A stretch of DNA of 64,000 nt from Budorcas taxicolor. Lineage: Eukaryota; Chordata; Mammalia; Artiodactyla; Bovidae. Below are positions 1 to 10,062 of this stretch, in pieces. Positions within the stretch are counted from its first letter, which is position 1, and each line of letters opens with the position of its first letter. Below the pieces are notes generated by a model. That model had not been told where the DNA came from. It searched no databases and saw nothing but the letters and a program-made list of their open reading frames with translations. The position numbers and the translations under genes are program-made. The DNA is taken from positions 106,013,567-106,077,566 of the forward strand of contig NC_068912.1 in assembly GCF_023091745.1 (NCBI RefSeq), written 5' to 3'.

Positions 1-104
1 GAGTAGCCATTACCTTCTCCAGGGGATCTTACCAGCTCAGGGATTGAACCCAGCTCTCCCTCATTGCAGACAGATTCCTTACCATCTGATCCACAAGAGA
101 AGCC
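1..104 (-). mobile_element. Bov-tA SINE, partial (cut by window edge)
   Basis: The tRNA-related half of a Bov-tA in reverse: CTTCTCCAGGGGATCTT, then a degenerate B-box (GGGATTGAACCC), ending AAGAGAAGCC. The tail half lies outside the window. Confidence 0.8.
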
Positions 105-236
105 ACTAAGGTGGAGACCTCAGTTCCTGAAGAACAGCTCAAAGATATATATCAGATTGTTAAAAGACTGTTTTAGCACTCAACTATTGCTTCTTGACTG
201 CTTTTCCTTTGTTCCTGCCTTCTTTTGTTCCCTTGT

Positions 237-645
237 TGTGGCTGTTCAGTCGCTAAGTCCTGTCCCATTCTTTGCGACCCCATGAACTGCGGCATGTCAG
301 GCTTCCCTGTCCTTCACAGTTACCCAGAGTTTGCTCAAACTCATGTCCATTGCGTCAGTGATGCCATCCAACCATCTAATCCTGTCACCCCCTTCTCTTG
401 CCCTCAATCTTTCCCAGCATCAGGGTCTTTTCCACTGAGTTGACTCTTTGCATTACATGACCAAAGTATTGGAGCTTCAGCTTCAGCTTCAGCATCAGTC
501 CTTCTAGTGAATATTCAGGGTTGGTTTGCTTTAGGATTGACTGGTTTCATCTGCTTGCTGTCAAGGGACTTTCCACAGCTCAAAAGCATCATTAATTGGC
601 ATTTTGCCTTCTTAATGGTCCAGATCTGACATCTGAACATGACTT
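237..645 (-). mobile_element. BovB LINE 3' end
   Basis: Reverse-oriented BovB 3' region. It starts with CAGTCGCTAAGTCCTG and runs through the arginine-rich C-terminal ORF2 coding part and the GATTGACTGG segment. It is strongly mutated and 5'-truncated, and carries a CTTCAG triplication near 475-492. Confidence 0.8.
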
Positions 646-1406
646 AAGCTCATTAATTACCAAGACCTGTTCAAGGGCAACCATTTTGGCCAGGCTTAGA
701 TCACAAAATGGCTTAGGCCAAAAATGGATTCTCTTATGTCAAGAAAGCCATGCCTGGTTCTTTTTCTCTGAGGGCCCCATATGTTATCTGTTTACAAGAT
801 TAGCTGACATTTGAGTACAGACAGACCCAAAGAAAGTAAGAGAAAAACTGTGGGGCTGGGAAAAGTGTGCCATGCACAGTGAACAGCAAGAGCAAAAAGG
901 CCCTGAGGTCTGACAATGTTTAGCATATTTGAGAAGGAAGAGACTGGGGAAAGAATGGGAAAAGTAAGAAGGAGCAGGGAATGTGCGTCATGCCATCATG
1001 CATAGTCTTTCACTTAAGAATTTGACCTTTATGCAGAAAGAAATAATAAAACGTTAAAAGTTTTAATAAAACAAGTAATATGATGTTTTCAGCTACTCTG
1101 TAAAGAATAAATTGAAAGGGGACAAAGATGAAAGTAGGGAGTCCAGTTAGGAGCCCAATTCATAGAAGATCCAGGTGAGAAATGTTTGCGCCTGGGACTT
1201 GGGTGGTAGGGGTGTAGCTCTAGAGAAGTGAATCATGGAAAGTGAGTAATAATTTGTTCCGCATTGCAGAAAAATAGTACTGATAGATGGGCTGGAGAGC
1301 TCTATGAGGCAGCCCCTATTCATCCTTTGTAACTTTAGCCCTGACCTGGCACAAGAAAGGGGCTCCATAAATGTCAATTCATCAGTGAAAAAAAATATTT
1401 TTTTTT
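646..1406. other. Intergenic; L2-like remnant, otherwise unassigned
   Basis: Bases about 840-930 (AGCAAAAAGGCCCTGAGGTC) resemble an L2 LINE in reverse. I see no gene or clear repeat in the remainder. Confidence 0.4.
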
Positions 1407-2314
1407 GGCCGCTGCAGCTGCAGCCATGAGTATGCTTAGGCTTCAGGAGAGGCTTGCCTCCAGGGTCCTCTGCTGTGGCAAAAAGAAGGTCTGGTTGGAC
1501 CCCAGTGAGACTAATGAAATCGCCAATGCCGACTCCCATCAGCAGATCTGGAAGCTGATCAAAGATGGGCTGATCATGGGGAAGCCTGTGACTGTCCATT
1601 CCCGGGGTTGATGCCGGAATAACACCTTGGCTTGCTGGAAGGGCAAGCATATAGGCATAGGTAAGCAAAAAGGTACTGAAAATGAAGTCGCTCAGTCGTG
1701 TCTGACTCTTTGCGACCCCATGGACTATAGCCTACCAGGCTTCTCAGTCCATGGGATTTTCCAGGCAAGAGTACTGGAGTAGGTTGTCATTTCCTTCTCC
1801 AGGGGATCTTCCTGACCCAGGGATCGAACCCGGGTCTCCCACATTGTAGGCAGATGGTTTACCCTCTGAGCCAGAATGGGAAGAATGCTCAAATGCCCAA
1901 GAAGCTAACCTAGATGAGGAGGATGATAATTCTGTGCCAGCTGCTCAGCTGATACTGTGAATCCAAGAAGATTGACCACCACATAATCACAGCCTGTACC
2001 TGAAGGTGAAGGATAGCATGTTCATAAATAAGCAGATCCCCATGGAACAGATCCACAAGCTGAAGTTAGATAAGACTCACAAGAAACTTCTGGTGAACCA
2101 GGCTGAGGCCCACAGGTCTAAGACCAAGGAAGCCTGCAAGCACCATGAAGAGCATCTCCAGACCAAAAAGGAGGAGATCATCAAGACTGTCCAAGAAGGA
2201 AGAGACCAAGGAATAAAGTTCTCCCCTTCTTCTCTGTACATAGTGGCCTCAGCAATTGCATAGATCACTCAATCAATAAAAAACAAGCCTTCATCTACCA
2301 AAAAAAAAAAAAAA
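1407..2314 (+). pseudogene. RPL19P: RPL19 processed pseudogene, split by a SINE
   Basis: An intronless copy of the ribosomal protein L19 mRNA. It starts in 5'-UTR-like GCTGCAG sequence, with ATG at 1426 and residues MSMLRLQERL, close to the parent. It ends in a 15-base A run at 2300-2314 behind an AATAAA. It is dead: an in-frame TGA at 1609-1611 ends the first frame after HSRG, a TAG at 1911-1913 replaces a tryptophan codon, and the C-terminal codons are frameshifted. A Bov SINE interrupts it at about 1679-1880; L19 sequence resumes at about 1883 (NAQMPKK). No clean target-site duplication was found around the copy. Confidence 0.9.
1679..1880 (-). mobile_element. Bov-tA/Bov-A SINE inside the RPL19 pseudogene
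   Basis: The plus strand reads from a TCGCTCAGTCGTGTCTGACT tail to a tRNA-like box (GGATCGAACCCGGGTCTCC), the reverse of a Bov-tA unit. It separates two matching parts of the pseudogene, so it arrived later. The exact ends are uncertain by about 10 bases. Confidence 0.85.
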
Positions 2315-2898
2315 TAGATGGGTTGGCCTGTGTGGAGACTGACATGGAAGCCTCAAAACAGGCTGTTGTCTGGGTTTTGCCAAAGCAGAGAGACTGAATT
2401 TGGTGAGCAAGGATTCTATTAGAGTGGTGCCCATTGGTTTAAGGTAGTTCATGTACCCCATCTAACCTGAATGGTGAAGTAGCTCTCAAACCTTTTCCCT
2501 ATTTTGCCTTGATTCTCTGCTTGCCAAGCATCCAAGATCTCTTAATTGATGTATTTTACATAAGTGATTTGATCTCAAGAAAAGAATGACCCTCCCCCAC
2601 TAGGAATGAGTATTTGGTATCAATCTCTTATGATTGTAGTTGAATCACCTATCTTTTCTGGAACTGAGAGCCAGGAACAAGGTGACCCCCATCAGTTTCT
2701 TTTGCATCTAGCTCATTGTATCCTCTGTCTCCTGCACAGACTACCAAATCTATGTTACTCCCCTGTTTAAGAACCTATACTGGGCCATTTCCAAGAGTAA
2801 TGGTATGAAATTTAAGGCCCTTCATTACCTGACATTGAAATGGTGCACCTCTGATTGGAACTTGAATCCATGGTCTTTTCATTAGAATCACTTACCTG
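2315..2898. other. Intergenic, nothing firm seen
   Basis: Unique-looking sequence between the RPL19 pseudogene and an LTR-like block. A weak L2-like stretch may lie near 2640-2830. There is no open reading frame of note. Confidence 0.4.
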
Positions 2899-3710
2899 GT
2901 GTCTGGACTTACTGAGGATCAGGTTCTTTGTGTCTCAGAGCAGAAAGAATTCAGTGAAAGACAACGTGATAGGTAAGAAATGGATTTGTTTAGAGAGAAG
3001 CACACCCCACACACAGTGATTGGGCCATCTCAGGAAGCAAGAGACCCTGAAATATGACATGGTTATTTTTTATGGGCTGGGTAATTTCATAGGCTCATGA
3101 GTGGGAGAATTATTCCAATTATTTGGGGAAAGGGGTGAGGAGTTACAGGAATTGGGCCAATACCCACTTTTTGATCTTTGATGGTCAGTCTCAGAACTCT
3201 CATGATGCCTGTGGGTGTTCATTTAGCTTTCTGATGTGTTAAAATGAGTGTATACTGAGGCACCAGGTCTAGCGGAAGTTGACTTGTCCACCATCTTGGA
3301 CCTACTTGGGTCTAATCAGTTTATGTCACGGAGAAGGCAATGGCACCCCACTCCAGTACTCTTGCCTGGAAAATCCCATGGATGGAGAAGCCTGGTAGGC
3401 TGCAGCCCATGGGGTCGCTGGGAGTCGGACACGACTGAGCGACTTCACTTTCACTTTTCCCTTTCATGCATTGGAGAAGGAAATGGCAACCCACTCCAGT
3501 GTTCTCGCCTGGAGAATCCCAGGGACAGGGGAGCCTGGTGGGCTGCTGTCCGTGGGGTCGCACAGAGTCGGACACGACTGAAGCGACTTAGCAGCAGCAG
3601 CAGCAATTTATGTCATGTCCTCGGGACATTCTTTTAAAGTTTGTGCCCTGTTTCAACATCACTCTGCCCTTCTGGGTCCTTCTTTTGATCTAGCCCAGAG
3701 CTGTAACCAA
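2899..3710 (-). mobile_element. Probable endogenous retrovirus LTR remnant
   Basis: The block begins TGTCTGGACTTACTGAGG, contains GTGTCTCAGAGCAGAAAG and the phrase GATTTGTTTAGAGAGAAG. It resembles, from memory, a common ruminant class-I-type ERV LTR read in reverse. The AATAAA position of the sense strand appears degenerate. No retroviral coding sequence is attached. It is split by a Bov-A2 at 3329-3606. Family and right boundary are uncertain. Confidence 0.45.
3329..3606 (+). mobile_element. Bov-A2 SINE (dimeric), full length
   Basis: Two Bov-A monomers in tandem, each with a CACTCCAGT...GCCTGG core and a GTCGGACACGACTGA end, finishing in a (CAG)n tail. It is flanked by TTTATGTCA at 3320-3328 and 3607-3615, a target-site duplication. 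Confidence 0.92.
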
Positions 3711-4436
3711 GAAAACTGGGACTTTGCAGGAAGGCGCTGAAAATTAGCACAAAAATTGAGACACTGACTTTAAAAGATTGATTGGCACTCCTTCAGCAGC
3801 ACAATTAAAAACCCTCCCACCTACACTGTCAGATAATGTACGTTATTGATAACCCCCATCTGTTCTGTTCACGAATTAAAGCTGATTTGAGGATGAGGTT
3901 AGTGTGTCCTTGCCTGAAGCCAAAATCCTTCATGGTAGCTCTGGAAATAGCCAGTTCTCAGTCATCCTGAAATTCTCTTTGTCCTCCAGGTCAGCCAGCC
4001 TCTTTTGTCTATGGCTGTGTGATAACCCCACCAGTAGGAATACTTTCCATGTCATTGTCTGCCTATGTAACCCTTTATGGGATAGCTCAATGTAGCTTTC
4101 TCTGCAAAGCCTTTCCTGGCCCCCACCCTGTATTCACTAGCCAATTTTTTCATGGTCTCATCTTTATTCAGCAGTTACATTTTAATTCCTGTGCACTAGA
4201 CAAAAGTTATGATCAGAATTACCTGAAGAAATCCCTTAGGAAGATGTCACTTGAGAGACTGCTCTATTGTCTCCTGTGGAGCAAGGCAGCCAGTTTTTCT
4301 CGAGTATGGCAACAAATCACTGTTTATTTGCACATAAAATATTTCATTTAGGTATCAAAGTGTTTCCATGACTGTAATCACACTTGTTGTGGCAAAAAGC
4401 ACACACAAAAGCTATGACAAACATAGACAGAGACAT
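3711..4436. other. Intergenic with probable L2 remnant
   Basis: Bases about 3980-4200 (TTTCTCTGCAAAGCCTTTCC and neighbours) look like an L2 LINE 3' region on the plus strand. The rest is unassigned and no gene is seen. Confidence 0.4.
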
Positions 4437-4914
4437 CACCTTATCGACAAAGGTTCATATAGCCAAAGGTATGGTTTTTCCAGTAGTCGTGTACAGATGT
4501 GAGAGCTGGACCATAAAGAAAGTTGAGTGCCCAAGTATTGATACTTTTGAATTATGGTTCTAGAGAAGACTCTTGAGAGTCCCTTGGACATCAAGGAGAT
4601 CAAACTAGTCAATCCTAAAGGAAATCAAGCCTGAATATTCTTTGGAAGGACTGATGCGGAAGCGCCAATACTCTGGTCACCTGATGTGAAGAGCCAATTT
4701 ACTGGAAAAATCCTAATGCTGGGAAAGATTGACGGCAGGAGAAGGAGGTGACAGAGGATGAGATGGTTGGATGGCATCACTGATTCAATGGACATGAATT
4801 TGAACAAACTCCAGGAGATAGTGCAGGACAGGGAAGCCTGGCATGCTGGGATCCAGGTCTCAAAGACTAGCATACATGGGGTCTCCAAGAGTTGGACACA
4901 TCTAAGTGACTGAA
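4437..4914 (+). mobile_element. BovB LINE 3' fragment
   Basis: Sense-oriented BovB: GGTATGGTTTTTCCAGTAGT, AGAGCTGGACCATAAAGAAA and the GGATGGCATCACTGATTCAA part of ORF2, ending near GTGACTGAAC. The coding frame is broken many times. Confidence 0.85.
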
Positions 4915-5131
4915 CAAAAAACACAGTTTGTGGAATCTGAGACTCACTGAGAGGACCACCTACCACCATCTCTCCAGGAAGCTATCTATCTGTCTAATCA
5001 GGGGGACACACTCATTGAGTGGAACAGCAGGTAGGTGCCTCCTTCCCTTCTTCCCTCCCTGCTAAGCCAGGATTCACATGTGGAAAATTCACATAAGTTG
5101 AGATGATATGACCCTTGTTCAGTATTATCTG

Positions 5132-5195
5132 TTTTTTTTTTTTTTTTTTTGACCACACAGCTTGCAGGATCTTAGTTCCTCAACCAGGGATCTGA
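5132..5195 (-). mobile_element. CHR-type tRNA SINE, distal part of a split copy
   Basis: A run of 19 T followed by GACCACACAGCTTGCAGGAT and CAACCAGGGATCTGA: the tail and middle of a reverse CHR SINE. The other half resumes at 6020, on the far side of an LTR-like insert. Confidence 0.75.
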
Positions 5196-6019
5196 TGCCG
5201 AAACCTCAGCCTCTCTGTACACTGCTGCCTAATTGAATCTGGGAAACAGAGTTTTGGGTGAAGCAGAAAAGGATAGCTTTATTGCCTGGTCAGATGAAGA
5301 GGGACACAGTGGGCTAATGCCCTCAAAATCATGTGTCCCACTGGGGAAGATAGCAAGAAGTTTTATAGTATTGTTCAAAGATGGCATGATCAATTCCTGG
5401 ACATTCTTCTGATGGGTTGGTGGTGAGTAAGTTGGAGTCAGCATCAACAACCTGCAGGTCCAACTGGTGTGGGGTCTCCATGCTGTGGGCAGCACGCCAT
5501 CATTAATCAATAACTTGTCCCACCGGGAGGGGTTTCAGTAACTGCAAAACAGCTCAAAGATCTTCTTGTGCTGTTGATGGGGAAACAGGACCTTGCCCCA
5601 AGGCTGCTCTTGACTGTTTCTCCCTAGTCTTCTATCTCCTCTATCCTTAATTATGGCCTTCCCTGGTGGCCCGGCTGATAAAGAACCTGCCTGCCTATCC
5701 AGGAGACATGGGTTCCATCTCTGGGTCAGGAAGATACCCTGGAGTAGGAAACGGCAATCCACTCTGGTATTATTGCCATGGAAATCCCATGGGCAGAGGA
5801 GCCTGGCAGGCCACCGTTCATGGGGTTGCAATGAGTCGTCGGACAAGACCAAGCACTCGTGAACGCATGCACCGCCCTTCCCTAATTAACAACGTTGAAT
5901 CTACCCACTGGAGCTCAGGGAAGGTCACGGAGGCTGAACGAAGGCCATCTCCTATAATCAAAGAAATGCGGCACGCAGAAAGACCTTGTGCCTAGGAGCC
6001 CCACAGGGCCCTGCACAGT
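5196..6019 (-). mobile_element. Probable solo retroviral LTR inserted in a CHR SINE
   Basis: The insert lies between the two halves of one CHR SINE. In reverse it runs approximately TGTGCAGGGCC...TTTCGGCA, the TG...CA ends of an LTR. It has an AATAAA on the minus strand near 5277-5283 and no coding region. The flanks carry near-identical hexamers (ATCTGA at 5190, ATCAGA at 6020). It is itself interrupted by a Bov-tA at 5654-5879. LTR identity is inference from structure. Confidence 0.5.
5654..5879 (+). mobile_element. Bov-tA SINE inside the LTR-like element
   Basis: Sense Bov-tA: GGCCTTCCCTGGTGGC start, CAGGAGACATGGGTTCCATC box and ATGGGGTTGCAATGAGTC tail. Flanks CCTTAATTA (5645-5653) and CCCTAATTA (5880-5888) are a target-site duplication with one difference. 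Confidence 0.85.
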
Positions 6020-6089
6020 ATCAGATTGAATCCATGCCCTTGGCAGTGAAAGTGTAGGCTCCTAACCATTGGGCCTCCAGGGAATTCCC
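6020..6089 (-). mobile_element. CHR-type tRNA SINE, proximal part of a split copy
   Basis: TTGAATCCATGCCCTTGGCA, then CCTAACCATTGGGCCTCCAG and GGAATTCCC: the tRNA-related head of a CHR SINE in reverse. It completes the fragment at 5132-5195. Confidence 0.75.
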
Positions 6090-6399
6090 TGTATTGTTTT
6101 TGTAATTCCTTGTTCTGAAATTACCCATCCAGCTACCAAAACTGAGTGCCCCAGAAGCATTCAGGACAGATTCCCAAGAATTACCATAATGCTCTTACTC
6201 TTAGCACAGAGTAAGAATTAGTAAAAGTTGGATAAATTCAAACAATCTCCTTTATGTCCAGCCCCATCCTTGCCCACCTCTGAACAATTAATGCAAGGAG
6301 ATTCCAGGCCACATATTTTAGACCAAAAGCAAGCAAAAAGGTCAGCCTCCCTCTCTACAGGGCAGCCCACAGCATCGCCCGTAACAGCACTGCCCTGTT

Positions 6400-6405
6400 T
6401 TTATT
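6400..6405 (-). terminator. TMCO2: Candidate TMCO2 poly(A) signal
   Basis: AATAAA on the minus strand, about 315 nt past the TMCO2 stop codon. It would give a short 3' UTR. No other AATAAA was noticed between it and the stop. Confidence 0.5.
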
Positions 6406-6721
6406 GCATCTAATCTAACCTCTTCAGCATGGAACTCAAGGTGACATCCCTGACCATTCTCCCTTCTGTTCCCTCCGCCACGGTTCCTTTTCTATATGGC
6501 TGCTTATGGTCTCCAGCCTGCCAAGCAGGCCCCACAAACTCAGACATTTTTAACCACCATGATCCCCCATGTGATTCCACCACACACACACAAGTGGAAA
6601 CGGCCCTGCTGAATAGAGAACCAGTCCTGGCCACGTAATTTCAATATAGTTCTCTGTCTTTACTGATACACCACCGCACACATGAGGAAAACAGCGCTTT
6701 TCTAGAAAAGGTTGGAGTCCA

Positions 6722-7036
6722 TCACATTTCAGATGTGGATGTAAACCCTGACGTAAGCAAGGGACTCTGGCAGTCGGAGCAGCTGCAGTAGTGCTCAGAG
6801 GAGTAATCCCTCTTTGTGGTAGGTTTTTGGGAAATGATCATCCCTTCCAAGTCCTTCACTTTGTTTTCCACTGTCTGAAGCTTTTTCAGAATCTTCTCTT
6901 GCAGACCCAAAGACAGGAAAATATTATTGTCTTGAAGTGTGAGATCACTCCCTTCTGGGTTGACCAGCAAAGCCTGAAAAAAATCTGAGCCTTTCTTGTA
7001 AAATTTGTAGAGTGTGATTGCAAACAACAGTATTTT
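6722..7036 (-). CDS. TMCO2: TMCO2 coding exon 2
   Basis: The exon encodes residues 79-182 plus the stop. The acceptor is TTTTATTTTAG (AG at 7037-7038) and the first codons read KILLFAITLY in phase 0, which joins cleanly to exon 1. A second, weaker hydrophobic stretch sits at about residues 79-88. A coiled coil with heptad-spaced hydrophobics follows at about residues 123-145 (from LQEKILKKLQ). The tail has a Cys-rich CSCSDC motif and ends TSTSEM. The joined protein is 182 residues, the usual TMCO2 length, with no frame break. Confidence 0.94.
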   Translation of the reverse strand, partial: KILLFAITLYKFYKKGSDFFQALLVNPEGSDLTLQDNNIFLSLGLQEKILKKLQTVENKVKDLEGMIISQKPTTKRDYSSEHYCSCSDCQSPLLTSGFTSTSEM

Positions 7037-7631
7037 CTAAAATAAAACAACAGAAGTTAAACGTTACTTGTTTATTCACATGAAATGGCACAGTCTACTG
7101 TAGATGCAAAAACAAAACTCTAATAGTAATAATAACCCCTCATTCCTAACAAAACATCCTCACACCTGTTCTGTCTTTTGATCTTTACTTACCACAAAGT
7201 GGAGAGGTAGGCAGGTCAGGGATTATTATTTGCATCTAATTAATAAAGATTATAATAGTAGATAATGTTTGCTGAAAGTTGGCTTCATGCAAGGCTCAGT
7301 GCTAGAAGTTTCCTTGCCTGTGCAGGACCTATTTATGTAGGGAAAAAAAAGAACCAGATAATCATTTAGATACCTTCCAGTTGGGACCCTGTCATTGTCC
7401 AAGGTCATACACTTGGAAATGGTAGAGCCACAGCTGGAATCTAGGAATTCTGATTCCCATGTGTATTCTCTTAGGACACGGCAGTCTGAAACACTGGATT
7501 TCTTGATAATGGAAATTTTTTTTTAAAAGATGCTAGGTCAGAGTCTAACTAGGAAAAGAAAAAAAAAATCACCTTTTCCCCTTATAATAACTAGCCTTGC
7601 TTATTGAGCACTGTTACGTGCTGTTTTATAC

Positions 7632-7716
7632 ATACAATCAGATCAGTTCAGTCTCTCAGTCGTGTCCGATTCTTTGCGACCCCATGAATCGCAGCATGCC
7701 AGGCCTCCCTGTCCAT
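7632..7716 (-). mobile_element. BovB 3'-terminal fragment in TMCO2 intron
   Basis: TCAGTTCAGTCTCTCAGTCG followed by GACCCCATGAATCGCAGCAT: only the last ~85 bases of a BovB, in reverse. Confidence 0.75.
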
Positions 7717-7729
7717 TCTCACAAAAAAC

Positions 7730-7870
7730 CCCAAGGGGGCACTGTTATCAAACCCATTTCACAGATAAGGAAACGGGTTTAGAGCCTAAGGGATTGCTCT
7801 CAGCTCACTCAGGAAGTGGCGAAACCAAGAAACCCCTGTAGTCTGACTCCAGAGTTTATTAACCACTCTG
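7730..7870 (-). repeat. MIR remnant
   Basis: CCCATTTCACAGATAAGGAA followed by a degenerate AAGTGGCGAAACC and a GTCTGACTCCAGAG block: a reverse MIR SINE. Confidence 0.6.
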
Positions 7871-8104
7871 TTGTACACCTCGTTTCCTTGGATGAAGTGC
7901 CTGGAGGGCTGCAAATTCATCTGATTGAACTTAGCAAAAACCAAACAAGAGCAGAACTGAGTAGCACAGATAAGAGTTTGGTGTTTTGTCTTCTCTTCTT
8001 CTATTAGCTAGCTGAAATGCAGAATATGAATATGTAGACACACAAATCCCTGTTAGGGATTTCAATCAGTTGGACTATATTAAATGAGATTTTGGAGAAT
8101 GTAA

Positions 8105-8330
8105 TTTGGAATGCTAAAAACTGAGTTCGAATCTCAGCTTGGCCAGCATTTACAATCTATGCCACCTTGGGTAGGTGATAAGCAAATTCCCTCACCCACA
8201 AAATGGAGTCAATAATCCCTGCCCTGCCTACCATGCAAGGCAAGTTTTCAAAGGTTGGGAGAAATGCAGGTGAGTGATTTCTCAAGAGGAGTGACACGAA
8301 AATAAGTGAATGCTACAAAATAATCCAATA
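8105..8330 (+). repeat. MIR remnant
   Basis: GTTCGAATCTCAGCTTGGCC, ACCTTGGGTAGGTGATAAGC and CACAAAATGGAGTCAATAAT follow the MIR core order on the plus strand, in the TMCO2 intron. Confidence 0.65.
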
Positions 8331-9082
8331 ATAACTTCTTTCAGCATTCACCAAGTAAACCAGTCACTCCTTAACAAAGTCCTCTTTAAACCCCATCTTC
8401 TTAAATTTAGGCTGAACGTCAATGCACCTGTTTCCTTGTTTGTCACATGGAAAGAAACTCTATCCATTTCATGGAATTGTTGAAATTCTCAAAAGATTTT
8501 AATTATATTATAAATATAGCTGTTATTGGTAATTAAACAGAAGTATATAAAATCCTAAATGTTTCTTGTAATTCCAGCCAGTTATACTCCTAAATCCCCA
8601 AAAGAGCACCTGTACTTTCATTGCAATGACTAAACAGACATATACATGCTTCCTCATCAGTTACAGAGCAAAGGCGCAGTAAGAACAGAGAGGCAAAACC
8701 CAAGATGCCAGTTATACTTGTGGTGCTATTCTATAGGAAGTACTCTACATGGTGTCGGGCACGTGGTTAGACACTCAAAGATGAACACCAATACATGATC
8801 AAAGAAATCTGGAGATAAGGCTGCCTTCTCATGTTATAAGCTTCTTTAATCTGTTTTATTATAAGCAAGCCAAAGATCATTGTGAGAAAGCATTTTTATG
8901 TCAAAAAGCTAACTGAAGGAAAAATGTTAAGAATAACCTAATTTCAACCAACTACAGAGACAAAAGGTGCACTCTCGCTCATCTGCATGGTCTTAGAACT
9001 GCGTGGCAGCAATATGGGCGAGAACCGACCAAATTTCACAATGCGTAACTACTTAAATTTCTCCATAACAAAAGAGTATAAC

Positions 9083-9316
9083 CTGAATTGACTGAACACT
9101 TCGTTTCCATAAGGCATACATTCCCACTCCCAACAAAATCAAAAAGGAAATTCCCAGGATAACTTGCACAGCCGGAGCGAGGTTATCTAGTGGCCCCCAA
9201 TTTGTTTCCTGAGGCACACTAGTCTCTCCCAGAAGAGTTGCTTGTAGATAATTCCATATCGAGCTCAGAGAGAGATAATCTATGATGGCGTCCCAGATAG
9301 AAGATGAAGATGACAT
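9083..9316 (-). CDS. TMCO2: TMCO2 coding exon 1 (transmembrane and coiled-coil domains 2)
   Basis: The exon encodes residues 1-78 of TMCO2. It starts at ATG 9316-9314 (MSSSSSIWDA) and ends with codons for SVQSIQ. A hydrophobic segment at about residues 49-69 (VQVILGISFL onward) is the predicted membrane span. Reading on past residue 78 gives only nine residues before a stop, so the exon ends at CAG, before a GT at 9082-9081. That donor reads GTTATA, unusually poor. TMCO2 is a small protein reported as testis-enriched, with no defined biochemical role. It lies on the same strand as RLF and about 7.5 kb beyond RLF's poly(A) signal, the usual mammalian order. Confidence 0.93.
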
Positions 9317-9564
9317 TTTAATATACCAGCAGCTCCAGGAACTACATGTGCAGAGGCTTCAGGAACCTGGATATGAGTTAGGAAGAGTGGTCTGGGGGTC
9401 CAGGTGTTCTGGAGCCACTGTGAGCTGTTCTTTGTGATGTCACTGTTCTGGAGGTCAGCTTGCTTCCCACCCACCCACTGAACCTTCTCACTCAAAACCA
9501 ACCAGGCAATGGCCTGAGTTTTCAGTTCAATCATATCACTTTATCTGATCTTTGACCAGTCCTA
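9317..9564. other. TMCO2: TMCO2 upstream flank
   Basis: About 250 bases upstream of the TMCO2 start codon with no repeat recognised. It probably contains the 5' UTR and promoter, but I see no TATA box or CpG-rich island to place a start site. Confidence 0.4.
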
Positions 9565-9725
9565 GAGCTGACACGGCACTGTTCAATAGAACTTTCGGCA
9601 ATGATGTATCGCTCTTTCCAACGTGGAAGCCACTGGTCACTTGAAATGTGGAGAGTGTGGCCGAGGGAGTGAATTTTACATTTTATTTATTTTTAATTAA
9701 ATTTAAGTAGACACATGTGGTTACC
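9565..9725 (+). repeat. hAT-type DNA transposon remnant (MER family)
   Basis: CACTGTTCAATAGAACTTTC, GCCACTGGTCACTTGAAATG and ACACATGTGGTTAC resemble a short mammalian non-autonomous hAT element. The exact subfamily is not resolved. Confidence 0.5.
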
Positions 9726-9854
9726 CTCTTCGTGTATAGTGCATTTCCAACAATCCACGGGATGGAGAGCTTATTTTCACATTTCAAATAAGAAAAGTGA
9801 GGTTAAGTGGAGATTTGAGGAGACAGGATTTGAAGAGGGACTTTCTAAAGAGCT

Positions 9855-10048
9855 GGGCTTCCATGGTGGCTCAGTGGAAAAGAATCTGCCTGCCAGTACA
9901 GGAGACATGGGTTTGATCTCTGGGCTGGAAAGATCCCCTGGAGCAGGAAATGGCAACCCACTCCAGTATTCTTGCCTGGGAAGATGCCATGGACAGAGGA
10001 GCCTGACAGGTTACAGACTACAGGGTCGCTAAGAGTCCAACACGACTA
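9855..10048 (+). mobile_element. Bov-tA SINE
   Basis: GGGCTTCCATGGTGGCTCAG start, CAGGAGACATGGGTTTGATC box, CAACCCACTCCAGTATTCTT core and AGAGTCCAACACGACT tail, followed by a short (CA)n at 10048-10062. Confidence 0.9.
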
Positions 10049-10062
10049 CACACACACACACC

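Larger units (their letters stand above)
7037..9082 (-). other. TMCO2: TMCO2 intron
   Basis: This is the single intron inside the TMCO2 coding region, about 2.05 kb, GT-AG by inference. It holds a small BovB 3' fragment and MIR-like remnants, listed separately. The rest is AT-rich with no recognised element. Confidence 0.85.

Noticed and set aside
1281..2330. ATAGATGGG(C/T)TGG at 1281 and 2314 as a target duplication of the RPL19 copy
   Set aside because: The left match lies about 120 bases upstream of the pseudogene's first base, with unrelated sequence between.
3248..3637. 129-codon open frame on the plus strand
   Set aside because: It is a reading of the Bov-A2 dimer; similar peptides occur at other SINE copies in the window.
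3781..3815. U6-snRNA-like start (CCTTCAGCAGCACAATTAAA)
   Set aside because: Only about 20 bases resemble the U6 5' end and the rest of U6 is absent; chance similarity is more likely.
9280..9534. 84-codon open frame overlapping the TMCO2 start
   Set aside because: It is out of frame with TMCO2, has no known domain and overlaps the likely 5' UTR.
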